Below, in pieces: positions 1 to 64,000 of a DNA stretch of 64,000 bases. Below the pieces are notes generated by a model. The model searched no databases. It was not told where the DNA came from and saw only the letters and a list, made by a program, of their open reading frames with translations. Source of the DNA: Linyphia triangularis (Eukaryota > Arthropoda > Arachnida > Araneae > Linyphiidae); contig OZ021725.1 in assembly GCA_963978545.1 (NCBI GenBank), positions 8,326,346 to 8,390,345 of the forward strand, written 5' to 3'. Every line of letters starts with the position of its first letter. The first letter of the stretch is position 1. The translations under genes and the position numbers were made by a program.

Positions 1-398
1 CATTTATAAGATTAGAAGGAACGATCCAAAAAATGAGGATTTATAAATCGTTACTAAATGATATCAGCACAGAAAAATATACTGTCTACTTGTAAGCAAT
101 AAAAATGATTTATTTCTGAAACAAGAGCAGTTAACTGTCAAAATGAGCTCAATGCATTAACCCATTAAGGACGGTTGGCATGAAAACTTGCCAATCCACA
201 TTTTAGTATTTTCATTGCTAATAAATTGCGATTGTGGTTCCACTTAGTGGTTTTGAAAAGTCATACAAATAATTTCACAAAGAAGCTGAAAAATTCAAAA
301 TATACCTTAAATGATCTTAATAAGCAAGATAAAACTTAAAAACAATGACTGTTTATCCATTTCAAAGTCATTTTTAATTGGTTAATGTTATATTTATT

Positions 399-1084
399 CA
401 GGGTGGCCACAAAATCCAGGAAAAAAAGTTCCTTGATAATTCCCTGATTTCTCTGACAAATTTCTAAATAATTCCATGATTTTAGGGCAAACTTTTTTTT
501 TCAAATTTCCAAAATTTTCTTAGCTTTTTTAGGTTTCTATACTAAACTTCAACTTAACTAGACATCACTTAGACGGTAGATCGTCACAGTGCTCATAGGT
601 ATTTAATCCATTTTAGCGGCGTGAAAGCATAATGTTCGCCAAACCACAACCCTGTAGAGAACAAAAGGCTATAAGGTTTGGCGAGAATTATGTCTTCACT
701 CCGCCAAAATGGATTAAATACCTATGAGCACTGTGACGATCTACCGTCTAAGTGATGTCTAGTTAAGATGAAGTTTAGTAGACACCCTGATCAAATAGAA
801 CATGTATGCTAAAGAGATAATATGCAATTTTTAAAAAAATAGTTTTGCTGGCAATGAAAAGTTTAAATTATTCCATAACATTAAACTTCCAATGGCTTAT
901 CACTACAAATCTCCACGTAAATAGCGCCAAAATATGGATGAAAGCGCCTTAAACAATACAAAATTTCCCTAATTTTCATGAAATTTAAAAAAGTTCCCTG
1001 ACATTTCCCAGATTTTTTCCAGAATCAGAAAGCTCCCTGACATTTCCCTGATTCCCAGGTTTTCCTGGTTCTGTGGCCACTCTG
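399..1084. mobile_element. Non-autonomous TIR element, family D copy 1 (cagggtggccac ends)
   Basis: Terminal inverted repeats cagggtggccacaaaa and ttctgtggccactctg, flanked by a perfect 5-bp duplication ttatt (394-398, 1085-1089). The interior repeats phrases like ttccctgatttccc. No coding capacity. A palindromic MITE (540-780) is inserted inside it. The ends and 5-bp duplication resemble some hAT lineages; superfamily is inference. Confidence 0.8.
540..780. mobile_element. 241-bp palindromic MITE, copy 1
   Basis: Almost perfect foldback. The left arm starts tactaaacttcaacttaact and the right arm mirrors it, with a short centre around 635-690. It interrupts the family D element at a TA. A second copy of identical length lies inverted at 2026-2266. 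No ORF. Confidence 0.85.
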
Positions 1085-1089
1085 TTATT

Positions 1090-2025
1090 GCAATTTTCAA
1101 CATATTTTTTAATCAAGCATCCAAGAGTGTTATAGTAATTTTTGTGATTAAAATGATTTAATAATGATGTTTACACATGATTCATTACTCTCTTTAACAT
1201 CCTACAGTAAGTAGCACTTATACTATAAAAGCTTTATAAAAATTTTGTGATAAATCAAAGACAATTAAAAGCAAAGTGCATTGAAGGTTCTTTTATATAA
1301 AGTAAACTTGTAGCAGACCTTCAAGCACTTGTATAAACATTGTAATGTATAAATATGAAAACATAACAAACAAATCAACGTGATTTTTTTGTAGTAAATA
1401 TAACACATAAATTAAATGGAATGTATAATATATAAGTTTAATTATTACTTGAATAGTAATTCTCAAAAAAACAATACATTTCAAAGACCATATCTAAAAT
1501 TCATTTGGGATCATTCTAAAATGAAAATGGAATGCTTATTTAACAGGTAAAAACCAAATAATTATAAAAACTAGTTTGACAATTTGTCTGGATTCAAAAT
1601 TCAGTAGAGGTACTAAAATAGTTTCATTTCAATAATACATATAATAGTGTAGCTTTCAATAAAATACAAAAACTTCAAAAAATTGCACAATAAACAATCA
1701 TCAAAGCAAAAGTTTAACCAACTAATAGGACCCTTCAACAGACAAAACTAATAGAAATAAATCAGTCAGTGTAGTTATCACAAAGAAATACTGAGTCGTG
1801 ACAAGTACATTCAATACTGATTGAATAAACAGCTAATTTTCTGTACCTCAATACTAAAACACCACTCTTCTCAAGAAAAATACCACAATTGCACGTAACT
1901 GCTTGTCAGTATAAGAAGAAAAAGTTTTAAAACAAAAATCACATAACAGAAGACAACAAACTTAGAAGAACAAGAAATTCATGCCATTGCTTGCAACTCT
2001 TTATGCAATACAAGATCAACATCTA
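1090..2025. other. 3' flanking sequence, no feature seen
   Basis: AT-rich, with many stops in all frames. I recognise no gene, RNA or repeat here. Confidence 0.5.
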
Positions 2026-2266
2026 TACTAAACTTCAACTTAACTAGACATCACTTAGACGGTAGATCGTGACAGTGCTCATAGGTATTTAATCCATTTT
2101 GGCGGAGTGAAGCCATAATTCTCGCCAAACCTTATAGCCTTTTGTTCTCTATAGGGTTGTGGTTTGGCGAACATTATGCTTTCACGCCGCCAAAATGGAT
2201 TAAATACCTATGAGCACTGTGACGATTTACCGTCTAAGTGATGTCTAGTTAAGTTGAAGTTTAGTA
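2026..2266. mobile_element. 241-bp palindromic MITE, copy 2 (inverted)
   Basis: Same length as the copy at 540-780 and very similar to its reverse complement, flanked by TA on both sides. The similarity indicates recent mobility. Confidence 0.85.
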
Positions 2267-2309
2267 TAGTTGAGACAATTTAAACTAAATACAACTTCAA
2301 CATGGGGAT

Positions 2310-3450
2310 GTAGAGCACGGTTCTAATTGAAATCACAGAATGAAAATCAAAGACTTTTCAATGACTTTTAAGGACCTAAATACTATTTTTAAGGACCTTC
2401 AAAAATTTGTTTTCTGGCATGTCTTTAATGTGTGATTTTACAATTGCTTCGCAATTAGCGCTAATATCAAAATCTTTTGCGCACAATTTGCATTTCGCCT
2501 TATGAACAGACTTTGATGCGACATTTTTCATATGCACTGTACTTTGTCAATAGCACATCAAATGTGCACTTTCCGAGCATAGTACTGGTACAGGGTTTCC
2601 ACTCAAATCACAGAATAAAAATCAATGACTTTTAAGGGCCTAAACAATGTTTTTAAGGACGGTTGAAAATTTGTTTTCAGGCCTCATGTCTATATATAAA
2701 TTTTTAATGAAGTTACAAATTGGTGGAAACGTAATACAAATATGTCGGAGAATTCCAATACGGGGCAGATAAGTGAAAGTCACGCAGGGTTTGCAAGTCC
2801 GAGTTGTATTTCTATAAATTTTGCAGTAGGCCACACAACATCTGCAAAATTAAAGACTTTTAAGGACCTCTAAGCATTTGCTAGGGCTTTTAAGCACCTC
2901 TATGCATTTTCAAGGCCTTAAAAACAAGTTCAAAAATATTAAGCACTTTAAATAACTGTGGGAACCCTGTGGCAAAAGATTTCTGTTAAAAAACCAAACA
3001 ACATATAAGTTGATGTATGTGAAATTTAAATACACCAGGTAGTTGTGGAGTAGCGCGGATAAGTGGCGATCTCAAGGGAAAGAGCAAATGAGAGTTGAAT
3101 TTTTATAAATATTGCTGTTGGGCAAAAATTAAGGACTTTTAGGGAACTCTATGTATTTTCAAGTACTTTTAAGACCTTGAAAACAAGTGATTAAATGTAC
3201 ACTTTCCGGACATAGCACTCGTAAAAAACTTCTGTTAAAAAAGAAGACGTAAGTTGATGTATGCGAAATACAAATACATATGGTAATTTCAGAGCAGCGT
3301 GGATAATTGGTGGTCTTGAAGAAAAAAGCAAATGAGAGTTGAATTTTTATAAATATGGCTGTTGGGCACACCGTATCAGCAAAAATTAAGGACTTTTAGA
3401 GAACTCTAAGCATTTTTAAGTACTTTTAAGGCCTTGAAAACAAGTTGCCA
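2310..3450. mobile_element. Old degraded family A element with internal duplication
   Basis: Shares the phrases acttttaaggacct, tgttttc and aagtacttttaaggccttg with the intact family A copies. It contains a tandem duplication with a period of about 244 bp (gttgatgtatg at 3010 and 3254) and is interrupted by a younger element at 2591-2969. Outer ends are not sharply defined. Confidence 0.6.
2591..2969. mobile_element. Family A hAT-like MITE, copy 1
   Basis: Ends cagggtttccac and gtgggaaccctg, flanked by tggta and tggca (4 of 5 bases). Nested in an older relative, whose sequence continues on the other side. About 380 bp, no transposase. Confidence 0.75.
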
Positions 3451-3959
3451 ACTTTGCCTCCCCTAACTTTTCCGACACTCGTGAGTGAAATGCGAGTTTT
3501 AAAATGCAGAATGATACCTATGGGAATTAGGCATGGGCTATTTGCACAGGAAGCTATTTTATCACTGAGCCTCTAAAAAGATAAGGCTACACGATACATC
3601 AATCTAAAAGGTACACAAATCTTTGTAACTTGATTGAGACAATTTTTAAACTAAAGTAATAAAATGCTTAACTCATGAGATGATTAAGTGATATACAGAA
3701 CTTTCCTAAGCTAGCTATCACAAAGTCATTAAATTTATGCACTATTAATTTGTCACCATTCAATAACAGTTATTGTTTCAATCTAAAATACACAGTTTCG
3801 ATTCTTATCACCAGAGATGCATTCATTATACATTACGTTAAAAGTAAAATTAGCCATCATAATTTCCTTGGCTGAAAAAACGATTAAGAGAAATCTTGTA
3901 TTCCTCAGCTGAAATATTTCACATAACAGCATAAAAGAGTTGACTCCTTATCATAACCT
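3451..3959. other. Region without recognised features
   Basis: AT-rich sequence downstream of the candidate poly(A) signal. Nothing recognised. Confidence 0.4.
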
Positions 3960-5393
3960 TTTATTCCTATTTATAAATGTATATTGAAACAAGAACAACT
4001 AACACCAGTACATTCAGCCAGAAAAAAAATTAGGCCTATTTGCACCTATGTTAAACAATTTGCAAAAATTCAAATAACCCATAAATTCTGAAATACATCG
4101 ATAACTTTGGTTGATCTAACATTTCAAATTTAGCCTTCCAATAATGTACATAACTCATTTTAAATTTTTTATCTTGTTCCTTATTTTCAATGTACAGATA
4201 CATGAATAGACAAACTTTCTAGAAGAGATTTATATAACACTAAAATAAATTAAAATCTATGTAAAAAATACTGATTGTAAGTGCTGGTTTACAACTCAGA
4301 ATTACAATGCGTGATCGTCTGTAAAAATCTTGAGGTTGGCTCCTTTTCACCACAAGACATTTGTGAAAAGATTGTCATTCACACAGAAATCTTTTACGTC
4401 TACTTTAGGAACTTAGAAGTTGCAAAATAATTTCTAATTATCATTCCTATACGTAACAAAAGGAAGAATAATCCCGCAACTTTCTACAAAAACTTTTTTC
4501 GGAACACTTCCAGCTTATACATCTAAAAACCTATCTGCTTTGGTGGCTTATAAAGACCTGTAAAATCTTAATACAAAAATTATATTGATAAAGCTTTATA
4601 CTTGTTTCATATTCACCCTCTGATAAGCTTTACAGAATATTTGCATACAAACCAATAAGCTTTGCAGGAAGCATTCATATCCACAAATAAGCTATAAATA
4701 AGATTCAAATCCAGATTGCTGAAGTTTTGGACGTATTTTGTATCCACACTTGATAAGCTTCACACAATACGAACTGATAAACCACACAAGAGAATCATAC
4801 ACAAAAACAAGCATTGCTGGAGATTCATACCTAAATAAAGGAACCTTGCAATAGTTTTGACTGATAAGCTTTGTTGGAGATTCAAATTCAAATGGAGAAG
4901 CTTTGCAGGAGATTCATACCCAAATCGATCCACTTAACATAAGATAGTCATATCCAGATAAATAAGCTTTGTAGGAGATTCAAATTCAAATGGAGAAGCT
5001 TTGCAGGAGGTTCATACCCAAATCGATCCACTTAACATGAGATAGTCATGTCCAGATGAATAAGCTTTGCAGGAGATTCAAATTCAAATAGAGAAGCTTT
5101 GCAGGAGATTCTTATTAAAACTGATGAGTAGAGTTTCATATCCAGGCTCATAAGTTTAGCAAGGGATTGATCTGTCTCCTGATTTGCCCCATCCAAATTA
5201 ATAAACTGAGAATCATATATATTAAAAAATAAAGGCTAAGTTTTACAGGAGTGAATAAACATCACAACTAATGAACTTTTCGAAGAAACATCCAGAGAAT
5301 CTTTTCCGAATAGACTCTCATGCAGACAGATAATCTATGTAGGAGGTGTATACATACAACAGCACAAAATAAATAAAAGGACTACTGATTGTT
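3960..5393 (-). other. Probable 3' UTR of ClC-a
   Basis: After the stop, the first AATAAA hexamer on the minus strand (tttatt on the plus strand) that I find is at 3965-3960. That would give a UTR of about 1.4 kb containing a 98-bp tandem repeat. The real cleavage site is not provable from sequence alone. Confidence 0.4.
4863..5110. repeat. 98-bp tandem repeat, about 2.5 copies
   Basis: Units begin at 4863, 4961 and 5059 (aataagcttt...). Each unit is itself two related half-units around agaagctttgcaggagattc. Copies differ by a few bases. It lies downstream of the ClC-a stop codon, probably within the 3' UTR. Confidence 0.85.
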
Positions 5394-61919
<56,526 letters not shown>

Positions 61920-64000
61920 CTGAAACATAACCATTAACATATACTTTTTATTCAAAAAACACCAGAGTTGATACAAAGGGACAATGCAACATTAGAATCT
62001 ACTGTAGCATGGTAATCTAAAAGAGGCTGCAAGTGATGACGTCAAATTGAGTCTAAATAATCCGTTACTCTGCTAGGTTCTGTGTATTTTTAAATTAACT
62101 CTCATCGAGTAAAGTTAGTTTCGTAATTAAAATTAAACCTGTCAGCAACATTTGAGCAATTAAAACAACCTTGTAAATATAGGTATAATAATATTGCTAT
62201 TGTTGGCATTCTTAAAAGATTTTTATATAATTTTTAACACACACAAAACAGCGGAAAACATAATCAGCAAAATACGCCTGGTGACTATAATACATTTGTA
62301 ACATTTGTTTTTAAAAAAAAAAAAAGGATCATGAAATTTATTTACCAAGTTCGTCAATTTTGTTTTAAAATAAAACAAAATCAAAACTAAGCAAAAAAAA
62401 ACCTAGCCAATATTCTGAAAACCTTAATGTTAATAGACTTAAAATTCCCCGCTGAGCACAATATATCTACCGCAAATACAAAACGTCAACAAAAAATAAG
62501 GTGAAATTAAAACACATGAAGAAAAAAAAATGTAAAAAATATATCTACGAAAAAACAAGACTTTCTATTTATATGAATACAAGGTTTTTAATGCTAAATA
62601 TTGCTAGTTCTACTTCGATTACGAATCTAATTTGAGTCGACAGTTATTAAAAAAATATATATCATCTAGCAAAGCAATTGATTATTTAGACTCAATTGAT
62701 GAAAGTGACAGCCTCAACTACCTAACTATGTAAATTTCATTTGACACTCACTCATCATACAAACTCCCTACATTATGACCTTATTTAAGATTTTTGTGAG
62801 CACTGGACAATTGTAAACAAGTTAAGGAGTTCAAGATGTAAACAAGTTCCAAAAATAAAATATTTTCTTTGAACAAATTTTGAATTGGGCATGTAATTCT
62901 TTTTCATACGGTTGACAGACTTATTACCATCATGGTATCAAGCACCAAACAGGCGAAATTCTGCATTTTGGATAATAAGGTCAACAGTATCCGACATTTA
63001 CTTCAATGATATGAGATAATTGAAAGTATAAAAATTACTTGCCCTTTTTCTACAGTTACAATGGACAATTCCTGTATTTTTTAAAAAAGAGTGGAATTAG
63101 TTTATATTTATGAAGAATTACTTTCCGATTCCAAATATTTAAACAAAAGTTCTTTAAAAAAAATTATTTATTTAATCCGATCAAAAACTCAACAAAACCT
63201 GTGACGTCAAATATTCCTTCCTTTTCTATGGTTATCATGAGGTTTCTGTCAAATAGTTGTCATTGGTATATCATTGCCATATCCCGTACAGGTTCGGGCG
63301 ATTTGCGAGAAACTTGCAAAATTGGTTTCTGCTGCTGCATTTCAACCCAAGATATTCAGGAAATCTTTACGTCACATTCAATTTAAGACGAATGAATCGT
63401 TTTCTCGCCAACGACTAACAGCAGAAGTTTGATTGTAAATTTTAAAAAAGAAAAAGCGCATTGAGCAGAAAAATTTCTGTTTATGGCCTTTTTGAAACAT
63501 TTAGAATTGAATAAAAAAAAAATTTTAAATGCGGAAATTGTCGATTGATGGTATTAAATTGTTATTATTTCAGTTTGAAATTACCCCAACTTTATAATTT
63601 AAATAAAGACATTTTCATTTAATAATACAGTGGATTCTGGGCAGGTGCTCTATATGTCCATACTCTTCAATGTCAGAACTTCAAGTTAACCACTAAATAA
63701 CGTGTAACCTTATTGACAATAATTAGGCTAGTCATTATTGTTAAGAGTTATCTTTGATATTTTGATTTTCTTGCTTGGCTAGTTGATGTTTTCTGCCAAG
63801 TTTGATGAAAGAACAAGCAAAAAATTGGGAGTTCTGGAAGTGTGATTATACCTCATATCCAGTTCTTCAAAAAGAAATTTTAATTAGAGATACAGTTAAC
63901 ATTCGTTTTTAGACAAGTATAAGCATATAATAGTCAGGGAAAAACTATCAAAGTTAAGAAAAGCCTTTCAATTTAACGTTTGCAAGCATTTATACCACTA
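61920..64000. other. ClC-a intron at window edge, nothing recognised
   Basis: AT-rich. No exon of the missing N-terminal part is found on the minus strand. The plus-strand ORF at 63201-63386 has no known features. Confidence 0.5.

Noticed and set aside
157..200. piggyBac end (ttaacccattaaggacgg)
   Set aside because: Only one end is visible; no matching inverted end with TTAA nearby.
63201..63386. Missing N-terminal ClC exon or small gene
   Set aside because: Neither strand here reads like the ClC N-terminus or helices A-B, and no suitable splice frame is evident.

Overview
This is a eukaryotic, AT-rich window dominated by one large gene and by transposable-element debris. Twenty-two minus-strand exons, all with GT-AG boundaries and matching phases, encode most of a ClC-2-type chloride channel (arthropod ClC-a, vertebrate CLCN1/2/K group). 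The coding part runs from 61919 down to the stop codon at 5394. It gives 764 residues from helix C through the pore, both CBS domains and the C-terminus. The N-terminal exons (cytosolic N-terminus and helices A-B) lie beyond base 64000. The protein looks arthropod. Multi-kilobase introns packed with SINEs and MITEs would suit a chelicerate, but that is inference.

Layout: 1-5393 is 3' flank and probable 3' UTR, with a 98-bp tandem repeat and several nested transposons. 5394-13822 holds the last five exons (C-terminal tail and CBS2) with a TA-flanked TIR element, a solo LTR and hAT-like MITEs between them. 13823-27713 carries the variable linker between CBS1 and CBS2, a degenerate satellite with a retrotransposon inserted in it, a hAT element and a Tigger-like transposon. 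27714-35258 contains a 28-bp minisatellite beside a splice acceptor, a 155-bp tandem array, a second solo LTR, SINEs, a piggyBac-like MITE and the CBS1, helix R and helix P/Q exons. 35259-61919 contains the remaining pore exons, separated by introns that hold TIR elements, palindromes, tRNA-derived SINEs and a second Tigger-like copy. 61920-64000 is intron with nothing recognised.

Besides the channel there is no other intact gene. Coding relics are an RNase H/zinc-knuckle end of a non-LTR retrotransposon and two internally deleted Tigger/pogo-like transposases that keep only the CENP-B-type DNA-binding part. Many elements have readable target-site duplications, so their order of arrival can be worked out. 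I saw no CRISPR array, operon or new multi-gene system. The novelty here is in nested non-autonomous transposon families and in tandem arrays close to exons.
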